Source of the DNA: a virus
DNA: 64,000 nt
Virus record (IMG/VR): IMGVR_UViG_3300017989_000003
Coordinates: 1 to 64,000 of that record
Direction: 5' to 3' (one strand)
The notes beneath the pieces were generated by a model, which did not search any database, was not told where the DNA came from, and worked only from the letters and a program-made list of their open reading frames with translations. This document shows positions 54,935 through 62,754 of this stretch, piece by piece. Both the position numbers and the translations under genes were made by a program. Positions within the stretch are counted from its first letter, which is position 1. The number at the start of each line of letters is the position of its first letter.

Positions 54935-55352
54935 AAAAGTTTATGTTGCAAGTAAGCTACGAAACAAAGAAAAAGTTGCAGAAGTCCAAGAGTTTGTTAA
55001 GTCTTTGGGTTGGTCTATTGCCTATGATTGGGCTTCAATGTCCAAGGTTAAACCCTACACCGACCACATTGGGCATTGCAATCAACGGGCAAAAGCTGAA
55101 ATTGACGCTATTGTGGACTCTAAAATATTTATACTACTTCTTCATAATGAAATCGGGAGTGGAATGTATACGGAATTCGGAGCGGCTTTAGCTTCCAGCT
55201 TACTAACCAACAAACCTCATATTTTTGTTGTTTATGAAAACAAAGAACAGAAGAACAACTGCCTTTTCCATTTTCATCCATTTGTTCAGTGGTGTAATAG
55301 TTTAGAAAAGTTAAAGAGAGAGTTAAACAATTTGAAAGTTGCAATGGACTAG
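54927..55352 (+). CDS. Nucleoside 2-deoxyribosyltransferase-like protein
   Basis: 141 residues; ATG 54927 is chosen because GAGGAGG ends 6 nt before it (an ATG at 54921 would touch the site). RKVYVASKLRNKEKVAEVQE, then AEIDAIVDSKIFILLLHNEI and GSGMYTEFGAALAS follow the PF05014 pattern, including the E-xG motif near the acceptor site. Members move deoxyribose between bases or cleave nucleosides. Together with ThyX, DUF3310 and HAD genes it suggests nucleotide-pool control; substrate unknown. Confidence 0.65.
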   Translation: MNRKVYVASKLRNKEKVAEVQEFVKSLGWSIAYDWASMSKVKPYTDHIGHCNQRAKAEIDAIVDSKIFILLLHNEIGSGMYTEFGAALASSLLTNKPHIFVVYENKEQKNNCLFHFHPFVQWCNSLEKLKRELNNLKVAMD

Positions 55353-55388
55353 GGCAACTAATCCCAATTGTAGAGAAAGGAGCTGGTT

Positions 55389-55673
55389 ATGGCGGAAGAA
55401 GTAGTCGAAGGATACCCGGAACACGAAAAACTCAAAAAGATAAATGATAAAAGCCAGACTATTGGCGAGTTCATCGATTGGATAAATTACGAAAAAGATA
55501 TAGTTCTCGCAAAATACGAAGACTACTGCTTGTTTCCGATACGCACTCCAATCGAAAAACTTCTCGCTGAGTTCTTTGAAATAGATTCGGATAAGTTGGA
55601 AAGTGAAAAATGTCAAATGCTTGAACTGATTCGTAAACGAAATCTCGAAAAACCAAAACCGACGAGTCAATAG
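55389..55673 (+). CDS. Conserved small phage protein, function unknown
   Basis: 94 residues; ATG 55389 after AAAGGAG. The pattern HEKLKKINDKSQTIGEFIDW, then LLAEFFEIDSDKLESEKCQM, is one I recognise from many unrelated phage and prophage genomes as a small protein of unknown role. It is followed by a ribosome site for the next gene overlapping its end. Confidence 0.55.
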   Translation: MAEEVVEGYPEHEKLKKINDKSQTIGEFIDWINYEKDIVLAKYEDYCLFPIRTPIEKLLAEFFEIDSDKLESEKCQMLELIRKRNLEKPKPTSQ

Positions 55674-55689
55674 ATTTCGAGGAGTGATA

Positions 55690-56265
55690 ATGCCACGAAA
55701 AGAACGTTATCCATATTCGCATCATGTAAACAAAACCCGCAAAGAACACAAATGTGTTGCCTGTGGAAAAATAATTCCGAAAGGAAGTACCGCAAGGTAT
55801 AAAAACGGGTTTGATGGTAAACGTATGTATATACATTGTGTTCCAGATTGTGACAAATTCAAACTAAATTATACTCTCCCTGCAATCTTACACAATAGTT
55901 TTAACCTTGAAGACGAACATCATATTGACGTGACTACGGAAAAGCCCGGTGTCGTATCTTTATGGATTCCTATTCCCGGAGAGGAAGGAGAAGGTATTTA
56001 TGGAGATATTCTTTGGGGTGACTTCAGAAGACTTTATGATGCATTGAAAAAAGTTTTTGATGTTTCAGAGGATAAGCCAAAAGAAAAACCAACTATCAAG
56101 GGATATGATTTCAAGTGTCCTAAGTGTGGAAAATGGGTTGATGCTACTGATTTAGTAGGAAGTGTTATCAATGAACTTCATACAGAAGGTGATATGGAGT
56201 GCCCTCACTGTGGAGTTCTTGTAGTATTTCAGTGGGAACTTGCCAATTGGGGAGCGGACGAATAA
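55690..56265 (+). CDS. Protein with two zinc-binding modules
   Basis: 191 residues; ATG 55690 after CGAGGAGTG. N-terminal CVACGKIIPKGS with a later IHCVPDC forms one site (about residues 19-56). Near residues 135-175 CPKCGKWVDATD and ECPHCGVLV form a classic ribbon. A beta region lies between. The last base of its stop is the first of the next ATG. A nucleic-acid or protein adaptor role is plausible; not recognised. Confidence 0.5.
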   Translation: MPRKERYPYSHHVNKTRKEHKCVACGKIIPKGSTARYKNGFDGKRMYIHCVPDCDKFKLNYTLPAILHNSFNLEDEHHIDVTTEKPGVVSLWIPIPGEEGEGIYGDILWGDFRRLYDALKKVFDVSEDKPKEKPTIKGYDFKCPKCGKWVDATDLVGSVINELHTEGDMECPHCGVLVVFQWELANWGADE

Positions 56266-56444
56266 TGCCTAACATCATAAAAATTTATTGGGAATATGAA
56301 GATAATTTACCAGACGATTTATCAGATGCAGAATACGATGCTATGTTTCTATTGAGTAAAGTAGACATAGTACGAATGTTTCCCTATATTATAGTCAAAG
56401 GTAAAAAGTTATTTTTATCCGAACGTATACTACTGAGGAAATAA
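56265..56444 (+). CDS. Small protein, unknown
   Basis: 59 residues from ATG 56265, which overlaps the preceding TAA by one base, typical of coupled genes. Sequence starts PNIIKIYWEYEDNLPDDLSD and ends IIVKGKKLFLSERILLRK; a small alpha/beta unit with no recognised motif. Its place and coupling are the main evidence that it is real. Confidence 0.4.
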   Translation: MPNIIKIYWEYEDNLPDDLSDAEYDAMFLLSKVDIVRMFPYIIVKGKKLFLSERILLRK

Positions 56445-56456
56445 GAAAGGATAGTC

Positions 56457-57146
56457 ATGGGACAAGTGGATATTGTTGGAGAGATAGTGTCGCTTTTCGT
56501 TGGGTTAATAACGGGTATAGTTGTCTTTATTATAATTTATTTAGAAAGAAAGAAGTCTCGCGAATGGTGGCGCGAGGGTGTCGAAGATACTAAGAAAAGG
56601 GGAATAGGCATGAATAAGGATACTAAATACGTAGAGTTTACTTCTGACGTAGAGGTGTCAGCTAAGGTATTGGCTAGTTACGACGACGCCATAGAAGAAA
56701 CGTTGGAACTAGCAAAGAAAATGAATTGTGAACTAGTGCTTAAGCATAACTCGGTAAAATTAGTAATTGGGGCAAAAGACACACTTAGTGAGCTAATTGA
56801 TGCATGGTGGAACGCAGCGTATCCTACTAACGGAAATGTCGCAGAAAATACGGCAAATGTTGCTGAGAATGTGAGTGTAAGATTAAACGATGTCGTAGAC
56901 CTGACCAAGATACAGGGTATTGAGTATAGTGCTAAGAAACTTGGTGGTGTATGGTGCCTTAAAGGTACGGGATTTCCGTTATCAAGGATATTTATGGAGC
57001 TAGCTTCAGAAGAGTCTACGTTAGAAGGGATAGCTGAATATTACAATCTAGACATGTGTTTATTGAACGATATATTTCGTGCATTCGGTGAAGCTATATG
57101 TGTAGCGCACGAAGGAAGTACCGGGAAAGAAGGCGGCATTTGTTAA
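56457..57146 (+). CDS. Membrane-anchored DUF433-like protein B
   Basis: 229 residues; ATG 56457 after AGAAAGG. Residues 5-30 are a membrane helix (IVSLFVGLITGIVVFIIIYL). An internal in-frame ATG at 56610 has its own GGGGAATAGG site and could make a shorter soluble form of 178 residues. The C-terminus repeats the DUF433 pattern: KKLGGVWCLKGTGFPLSRIF then IAEYYNLDMCLLNDIF, close to that in protein A at 53.0 kb. The middle domain (DTKYVEFTSDVEVSAKVLAS) is unknown. Confidence 0.5.
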   Translation: MGQVDIVGEIVSLFVGLITGIVVFIIIYLERKKSREWWREGVEDTKKRGIGMNKDTKYVEFTSDVEVSAKVLASYDDAIEETLELAKKMNCELVLKHNSVKLVIGAKDTLSELIDAWWNAAYPTNGNVAENTANVAENVSVRLNDVVDLTKIQGIEYSAKKLGGVWCLKGTGFPLSRIFMELASEESTLEGIAEYYNLDMCLLNDIFRAFGEAICVAHEGSTGKEGGIC

Positions 57147-57173
57147 CTAGAAACAGAAAGAACAGGATTAAAA

Positions 57174-57920
57174 TTGTTAGATTCAAAAATAATTAATAAA
57201 ATACACTGCGCTGACTGCATAGAATTTATGCAAGACAAAATCGTTGATAACTCAGTCGATTTAGTGGTAACTTCCCCACCTTATAATATTGGACAGGATT
57301 ACGGCATTTACAAGGACAACATGACGTGGGGGAAGTACTTAAAGTGGTGCCGTAAATGGCTTTCAGAAATTTATAGGGTATTAAAGCCTGATGGACGTAT
57401 TGCTCTTAATTGTTTGTTAGAGATGGGTACACAGAACAATAAGGTAAGAGTTAGTCCGTTTGCTTCATTCCAGCGTTTGTTCAAAAAAGTTGGGTTACAC
57501 TATAACGGAGTTGCGGTTTGGACAGATAGACACAGAGGAAGACATTCAGCCTTTGGAAGTTATTTAAGTGCTAGTGCGCCTTATATCTATTGTCCTTTTG
57601 AGGTTGTAATGTTTGGGTATAAAAAGCAATGGAAAAAAATACAAAGGGGTGTTTCAACTATAGAAAAAGATGACTTTATGAAGGGCGTATGCGGTATTTG
57701 GAACTTGCCTACACAGCCAGAATTAACCAAAGCAAACTTTCATACGGACTTATCGGACTTGTGTATTAACTTATTGAGTTACAAAGGAGACTTAGTACTA
57801 GACCCGTTTGCTGGGGCATCTACGGTAGCTGTATCATGTATAAATCTTGGCAGAAACTTTGTAATGATAGAGTTATCCCAGGAATATTGTGAGATAGGAC
57901 TAGAAAGGATTGGTGTTTAG
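57174..57920 (+). CDS. Beta-class DNA methyltransferase (N6-adenine or N4-cytosine), TTG start
   Basis: 248 residues. Start TTG 57174 is supported by AGGA 7 nt upstream and by no ATG nearby. Motif IV TSPPYNIG (33-40) precedes motif I DPFAGASTVAVSC (about 208), the order of the beta class; SPPY fits N6-adenine or N4-cytosine methylation. No restriction gene lies beside it, so it is an orphan enzyme that may protect the phage DNA or regulate expression. Confidence 0.85.
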   Translation: MLDSKIINKIHCADCIEFMQDKIVDNSVDLVVTSPPYNIGQDYGIYKDNMTWGKYLKWCRKWLSEIYRVLKPDGRIALNCLLEMGTQNNKVRVSPFASFQRLFKKVGLHYNGVAVWTDRHRGRHSAFGSYLSASAPYIYCPFEVVMFGYKKQWKKIQRGVSTIEKDDFMKGVCGIWNLPTQPELTKANFHTDLSDLCINLLSYKGDLVLDPFAGASTVAVSCINLGRNFVMIELSQEYCEIGLERIGV

Positions 57921-57921
57921 G

Positions 57922-58140
57922 ATGATTAAACTACATGAAAAAGTTATTGTGAGTGACGCTAGTGTTATAAAGTTTGCTGTTAGAATGGGTAGTAACATAA
58001 GGTTACTTTTGAATCTAGGTGGTACGTGTTTTACAGAAGATATCCAGTTTACTAGTGAAGGTGTAGCTAAGAATGTTATGAAGAGAATACTGGACATAAA
58101 GCAAGATGACGGCGATGTGCCTGCTGGTTTTCGTAAATAA
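57922..58140 (+). CDS. Small protein, unknown
   Basis: 72 residues; ATG 57922, one base after the methyltransferase stop, with GGTG upstream. It has a short beta N-terminus (IKLHEKVIVSDASVIKFAVR) and a helix with GVAKNVMKRILDIKQ. No family is recognised. It sits between the methyltransferase and HAD genes with tight spacing. Confidence 0.45.
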   Translation: MIKLHEKVIVSDASVIKFAVRMGSNIRLLLNLGGTCFTEDIQFTSEGVAKNVMKRILDIKQDDGDVPAGFRK

Positions 58141-58162
58141 TACTACGGGAAAGGAAAAATTT

Positions 58163-58714
58163 ATGGATTACAAGATATTTCTGGATATGGACGGTGTTCT
58201 TTCTGATTTTGTGCGTGCGTGCGAGATGCTATTTAACCGAAATTTATACCATAGTGCTATGTGGGAGAAGTCTACTGTATATGACAGGATTGGAGTACCT
58301 GAGGATATATTTTGGAGGTTTATCGAGATGAACTCCAAAGAGTTTTGGCTTAATATGCCCGAATACAATATAGCTAAGACCCTGTTTTACACATGTACGG
58401 ACTATGTTGGCAAAGAGAATGTGTTTATATGCTCGACTCCATGCGCTGACCCGAATAGCGCTGGATATAAGGCAGCGTGGATTAATAAGCGCTTTGGTAT
58501 ATTACCTGAAAACTACTTTTTATGTAAGCAGAAGCATTTAATAGCAAGAGACAATCATATACTAATAGATGACCAGGATTCCGTAATAGAGAAGTGGGAT
58601 GTCGCAGGTGGTATACCCATTATGGTTCCAAGACCATGGAATTCGCTCTATGACTTATGGTACAATGACTTAGAATATGTACGGAAAAAACTAAGAAAAA
58701 TAATGTACCCATGA
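58163..58714 (+). CDS. HAD-family 5'(3')-deoxyribonucleotidase-like phosphatase
   Basis: 183 residues from ATG 58163 (GGGAAAGGA upstream). IFLDMDGVLSDFV gives the DxDG nucleophile motif (D8, D10), FICSTPCADPN the second HAD motif with the Ser/Thr, KQKHLIARDNHIL the Lys motif and LIDDQDSVIEKW the acidic motif. The layout fits the cytosolic 5'(3')-deoxyribonucleotidase group, which controls dNMP pools. Confidence 0.8.
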   Translation: MDYKIFLDMDGVLSDFVRACEMLFNRNLYHSAMWEKSTVYDRIGVPEDIFWRFIEMNSKEFWLNMPEYNIAKTLFYTCTDYVGKENVFICSTPCADPNSAGYKAAWINKRFGILPENYFLCKQKHLIARDNHILIDDQDSVIEKWDVAGGIPIMVPRPWNSLYDLWYNDLEYVRKKLRKIMYP

Positions 58715-58758
58715 GTAAAACCCTGGAATAAAGTCTGACAAAGTATGAAAGGCAAGTA

Positions 58759-58923
58759 ATGAGTAAAAAAAGAAAAGAAAAATCCTGTAATAATTGTAAA
58801 TATCAGGACAAAAACGGTAATTGCACTAATCGCAAAAATAAAAAACCAAAAGATTATGGGATGACAAAATTTACATGGTGTATACACTGGAAAGAAAAAG
58901 ACATTAAAGAAAGTGGGGTGTAA
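58759..58923 (+). CDS. Tiny cysteine-rich protein
   Basis: 54 residues, ATG 58759 with AAAGG upstream. Basic sequence with CNNCKYQDKNGNC and TWCIHW, an arrangement C-x2-C-x8-C-x18-C that could bind zinc. It fills the gap between the HAD and MazG genes, ends 3 nt before the MazG start and has a good ribosome site. Similar short CxxCKxxxxGxC proteins occur in other phages and plasmids. Confidence 0.55.
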   Translation: MSKKRKEKSCNNCKYQDKNGNCTNRKNKKPKDYGMTKFTWCIHWKEKDIKESGV

Positions 58924-58926
58924 GCG

Positions 58927-59295
58927 ATGTTAAATTTTTCTGAATACCAACAGGAAGCACGGAAAACAGCTATATACCCAAAGGAATATAGTATCATCTA
59001 CCCTGCTCTTGGTCTTAATGGGGAAGCGGGTGAGGTTGCTGAAAAGATTAAAAAACTCATAAGAGACGGTGCTATTGAAGAATTACAAGACGAAAGTTTT
59101 AGGGAAAATAACCCTAATATTTGCGCCACTGTTATTGATATGGTTACAAAGGAAATGGGAGACGTACTGTGGTATTTAGCCGCTCTTGCGTCAGACCTGG
59201 GTGTTGATTTGGCTGATGTAGCAGCTGAAAATATTGCTAAACTTAGTAGCCGCCAACAGCGAAACAAACTTTCTGGTTCTGGGGATGAAAGGTAA
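58927..59295 (+). CDS. MazG-like nucleoside triphosphate pyrophosphohydrolase
   Basis: 122 residues; ATG 58927 after GTGGGGTG. ALGLNGEAGEVAEKIKKLIR supplies the ExxE pair and KEMGDVLWYLAALASDLGVD the ExxD pair of the MazG all-alpha fold. It hydrolyses NTPs or dNTPs to monophosphates and would feed the nucleotide genes beside it. The final helix with RQQRNKLSGSG looks like a disordered tail. Confidence 0.85.
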   Translation: MLNFSEYQQEARKTAIYPKEYSIIYPALGLNGEAGEVAEKIKKLIRDGAIEELQDESFRENNPNICATVIDMVTKEMGDVLWYLAALASDLGVDLADVAAENIAKLSSRQQRNKLSGSGDER

Positions 59296-59300
59296 CATTT

Positions 59301-59870
59301 ATGAAAGAAGTTGATATTCCTACTTGCGGGGAGATGATGTATCTCAGAGGATATAACTATGGCGTTGCGGGTAATATTAGTGTTCGCAAGCCATATGGCA
59401 TTTCTATTACTGCGTCGGGTACTCATCTAGGTTTTTTGCAAAGTGAGGACTTGGTCATTGTAACTCATGGTGGTAAATGTAAACATAAGAACGCAAATCC
59501 GTCTTCTGAGGTACAAACACACCTTTCCATATACAATATTGACGATTCTGTAAACGCTGTAATACACGTACATCCCGTAAGTGTGATAGCGGCTATGAAG
59601 AATCATATCCAGTGGTATAATCGTATTTCGACTGAACAATCTAAGCATTTTCTTAGGATAAAAACGACAGAATTATACCATAAGTCTGGTAGTAAAGCGT
59701 CTAGGCTTGCTGCTATGAAGATAGCTGGGGAAAAATACAACACTATTTTGATGTTGCATCACGGTGTGTTTGTAACAGGGAATACTTTGTTTGAGGCATT
59801 TGTTAGGTTAGAGATGGTGTGTGAGTTGGCTGAGTTGTATAACACTGTGTATAGAGGATTAAATGCATAA
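59301..59870 (+). CDS. Class II aldolase/adducin-family enzyme
   Basis: 189 residues; ATG 59301. GVAGNISVR (21-29), ITASGTHLG (36-44), NPSSEVQTHLSIYN with Glu70, VIHVHPVS with H89 and H91, and LMLHHGVFVTG with H153/H154 reproduce the class II aldolase site (in FucA the catalytic Glu and three Zn His occupy the same places in order). Enzymes of this family cleave or isomerise sugar phosphates or act on methylthioribulose phosphate. It lies between MazG and gp47-like genes and overlaps gp47 by 8 nt. Its phage role is unknown. Confidence 0.8.
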   Translation: MKEVDIPTCGEMMYLRGYNYGVAGNISVRKPYGISITASGTHLGFLQSEDLVIVTHGGKCKHKNANPSSEVQTHLSIYNIDDSVNAVIHVHPVSVIAAMKNHIQWYNRISTEQSKHFLRIKTTELYHKSGSKASRLAAMKIAGEKYNTILMLHHGVFVTGNTLFEAFVRLEMVCELAELYNTVYRGLNA

Positions 59871-60852
59871 AATAGCTGTATGTGCTGATGTACATGCTCA
59901 TAATTATGTGCAGTACTCTAGTATAACTAAGGATGGTCTTAACTCCAGGTTAGAGTGGGTATTGCAAGCTTTGTCCAGTATAATTTCCATAAGTGAAGAC
60001 AAAGGAGTCGACGCATTAATAATCGCAGGTGACTTGTTTCATAGTCGTAAATCTATTGATGTAACCGTATTGGATAGCGTATACTCGGTGCTTTCGAAGT
60101 CTACTATTCCGTTGTACATTCTTAAGGGTAATCATGACATCTCAAACGATGGAACACGGGTATCAATTAGAATACTTAGTAAAATAGCTAAAGTTATAGT
60201 TAAACCATCAGTTGTTAATGTTGCGGGTAAAAGCGTAGGTTTTATTCCGTGGAGTGATTCTCCAGAATACGTGGGCGAAAAGGTACGGTCGCTGAGAAAA
60301 AATGGGGCTACTTGTTTAGTTGGTCATTTTGGTGTTAAAGGAGCGATGGTTGGAGCACATGAATATGTAATGGAAGGCGGTGTCCAACGTGGTATATTTA
60401 AGAATTATGAATGGGTGGCTCTAGGACACTACCATAAACAACAGAAAATTCGTAAAAATGTCTATTATGTCGGCTCCCCGCTACAGCATACCTGGGGTGA
60501 GTCTGGGAATACTAATGGATTTATGATATTTGGTGGTACAGCTCCTGAGTTTGTGAAGCTTAATAATCTCCCAAAGTTCGTACGTGTTACGTGCGAAGAT
60601 GACATGCAAGAAGTTCGGGATATAGACTACGTTAAAGTAATCGCAGATGGCGATACAATTAGCAAAATAAAACCAAAGTCTGGCATGAAGGTTATACAGA
60701 CTGTTGCTGCCGAAGACGAATATAAGCCTCGAATAATGTTTGACCAAACATCTGTTAAGGGTATTCTTCGTCAGTATGTCGAAGAATTTCCACATGATTC
60801 TGCTGAAAGTGACTTTCTAGTTAGTAAGGGATTATATTACCTAAAGGAATGA
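59863..60852 (+). CDS. gp47/SbcD/Mre11-like nuclease subunit
   Basis: 329 residues; ATG 59863. Calcineurin-type phosphoesterase motifs in order: ADVHAHN (about 8-14), IAGDLFHSRKS (about 53), LKGNHDISN (about 86), VGHFGVKGAM (about 155) and LGHYHKQQ (about 185). With the next gene it forms a Mre11/Rad50-type nuclease for processing ends; its start overlaps the aldolase gene and its stop lies 1 nt before the gp46-like ATG. Confidence 0.9.
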   Translation: MHKIAVCADVHAHNYVQYSSITKDGLNSRLEWVLQALSSIISISEDKGVDALIIAGDLFHSRKSIDVTVLDSVYSVLSKSTIPLYILKGNHDISNDGTRVSIRILSKIAKVIVKPSVVNVAGKSVGFIPWSDSPEYVGEKVRSLRKNGATCLVGHFGVKGAMVGAHEYVMEGGVQRGIFKNYEWVALGHYHKQQKIRKNVYYVGSPLQHTWGESGNTNGFMIFGGTAPEFVKLNNLPKFVRVTCEDDMQEVRDIDYVKVIADGDTISKIKPKSGMKVIQTVAAEDEYKPRIMFDQTSVKGILRQYVEEFPHDSAESDFLVSKGLYYLKE

Positions 60853-60853
60853 A

Positions 60854-62698
60854 ATGCGAGTATTAACAATAACGGCTGTTAATTTTATGTCGTTTAAGTC
60901 CCTAAAGTTGGATTTGCGCGAATTTTATGGCGTTACGCTGATAAATGGGCGAAATGGTTCAGGTAAGAGCACGTTACTCGAAGCAATATCATGGGCTATA
61001 TTTGGTAAGACTATTCGTAAAACAAGAGCAGATGATGTAATTCATTCCGATGCGAATGCTTGCGAGGTATGGTTAGAAATTGAAACGCCTAATGACACTT
61101 TTGAGATTAGACGTAGACGTGAGCGTGGAAGTGGCACAACTCTATCGTTTAGTAGCGTGACTGACGGTACTAACAAGGGCAAGCAAGCTCTTTTAGAGCA
61201 ATATTTAGGGTTTGACTATCAATACTTTACAAGTACGGTTCTATTTGCTGGTAGTACTTCGTCGTTTTGTAGGCTTACTGACTCTGCTAGAAAGAAGGTT
61301 CTCGAAGAGTTGCTTGGCTTTGATGCTTATGCTAAAGCTTACGTAAAGGCGCAGAAAGACAAAAATACGTATGAAAGTAGGCTATCCCAGATAAAATCGC
61401 AGATATTTGGAAAAGAACAGGAAGTTAGTAATCTTCAGGAAAGTCTTGCTGAGTATACCGAGGAGTCACGTATATTTGACTTTAGGTGGCAATCTAACTA
61501 TATTGATTTTATTAAGGATATAGGAGAATTGCAAGAAGAGGAACATACTCTGATAGATGAAATGCTAAATAACGAGATTATTACGACGGATATAAGAGAT
61601 AGTTATATGCAGAGAGTGGAGAAGTATAACTCCCAGAAAAAAAGATACACTACAAGTTTAAGACGTATCAGCCAGGAGCTTCGGGAGGTAGTGGGAAAGA
61701 TTTCAGCTATTAAGGAGCGTGTTAAAGTAGCAAAGAAAGACGTGATTGATAAAAGCGACGCTAACGCAAAACAAGAAGAAGGTATTTGTCCTTTTTGCGG
61801 TCAGTACTTACCGAGAGCTTTTGAGAAAAGGGTGTATGCCGTACAACCTTTGCGAGATGAACTTGAGAAATTAGAATCTGAATACAAAGAGCACGTTAAT
61901 AAGCAATCTAGTCTTGAAACAGAGTTTGATGACATAGAGTCTAAACTAAATTCATTAGAAGAGCCTGACGAACCTGATTATTCGGTTGTCAGTAGGTTAA
62001 AGGTTGAGTTGCGTAATAATCGAATATCGCAAAGTTCTGCGTGGGTTAAGGTACGGAAACACATTAATGACAGTGACAATAGATTTGTGACACTGATTAG
62101 CAACGCTGAGTTAAAAATTAAGTCTGCACTGTCCCAAATAGACAAATTGAAGTCTGAGGCAATCGACGTTGAGGAATACCTGTTTGTAGCAGAATATTGG
62201 ATGAAGGCGTTTCATTATAATGGTATCCCTTCGTACCTGCTTGATAATTTGTATCCTGTAATAAATAAGTGCGCAGTTAGCCATTCTGAGTTTTTAACAG
62301 ATGGTGACCTTAAGATACGCTTTAGGAATGATGACGGTAATTTGGGACTAGATGTCTCTTATAGTGATGGCGGAGATGCTTACGATATTGTGTCTACTGG
62401 TGAAAAGACTCGAGTTGACCTAGTTGTGTTATTATCTATTCGTGATGCCATTGAGTTTACGTATAGTAGTTCGTTCTCACAGTTATTCCTAGACGAGATA
62501 TTTAACGGTTTAGATGAGTCTGGCGTAGAGTCCGCGATGAATTTACTCCGTAAGAATTTCAAGGATAAACAGGTATTTTTAATAACTCATGAGAGTTCTC
62601 TTAAGGATTTGGCTGATAATGTCATTAATGTCGTAAAAACAAATGATGGTTCATTTGTAAGTGACATTTGTCGTCAAGGGGTATTTTGCAACCGGTAA
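60854..62698 (+). CDS. gp46/SbcC/Rad50-like ATPase
   Basis: 614 residues; ATG 60854. NGRNGSGKST (31-40) is Walker A; a coiled-coil arm runs to CPFCGQYLPRAFE (about 312), the zinc hook, and back; signature STGEKTRVDL (about 515) and Walker B LFLDEIFNGLDE (about 543-554) end the ATPase. Partner of the upstream gp47-like nuclease. The last residues (about SDICRQGVFCNR) are encoded by the dispersed palindrome, whose TAA stops the gene at 62698. Confidence 0.9.
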   Translation: MRVLTITAVNFMSFKSLKLDLREFYGVTLINGRNGSGKSTLLEAISWAIFGKTIRKTRADDVIHSDANACEVWLEIETPNDTFEIRRRRERGSGTTLSFSSVTDGTNKGKQALLEQYLGFDYQYFTSTVLFAGSTSSFCRLTDSARKKVLEELLGFDAYAKAYVKAQKDKNTYESRLSQIKSQIFGKEQEVSNLQESLAEYTEESRIFDFRWQSNYIDFIKDIGELQEEEHTLIDEMLNNEIITTDIRDSYMQRVEKYNSQKKRYTTSLRRISQELREVVGKISAIKERVKVAKKDVIDKSDANAKQEEGICPFCGQYLPRAFEKRVYAVQPLRDELEKLESEYKEHVNKQSSLETEFDDIESKLNSLEEPDEPDYSVVSRLKVELRNNRISQSSAWVKVRKHINDSDNRFVTLISNAELKIKSALSQIDKLKSEAIDVEEYLFVAEYWMKAFHYNGIPSYLLDNLYPVINKCAVSHSEFLTDGDLKIRFRNDDGNLGLDVSYSDGGDAYDIVSTGEKTRVDLVVLLSIRDAIEFTYSSSFSQLFLDEIFNGLDESGVESAMNLLRKNFKDKQVFLITHESSLKDLADNVINVVKTNDGSFVSDICRQGVFCNR

Positions 62699-62714
62699 CG
62701 AATTACCCCTTGAC
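62662..62714 (+). repeat. Dispersed palindromic element, copy 5
   Basis: TGACATTTGTCGTCAAGGGG (62662 on) through GCAACCGGTAACG to TACCCCTTGAC (62704-62714). The first half lies inside the gp46-like reading frame and encodes its last residues, including the TAA. The right arm ends TTGACA and serves as a -35 box. Arms GTCAAGGGGTA and TACCCCTTGAC are perfect. Confidence 0.9.
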
Positions 62715-62737
62715 ATTTTAGGCTATGTGTATACAAT
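62710..62737 (+). promoter_or_regulatory. Sigma70-type promoter built on the palindrome
   Basis: TTGACA (62710-62715), a 16-bp spacer and TACAAT (62732-62737) form a consensus-like promoter facing the zinc protein at 62755, whose ribosome site is GTGGAGGT. The -35 box is the end of the right palindrome arm. Confidence 0.65.
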
Positions 62738-62754
62738 ATATAGTGGAGGTTTTT

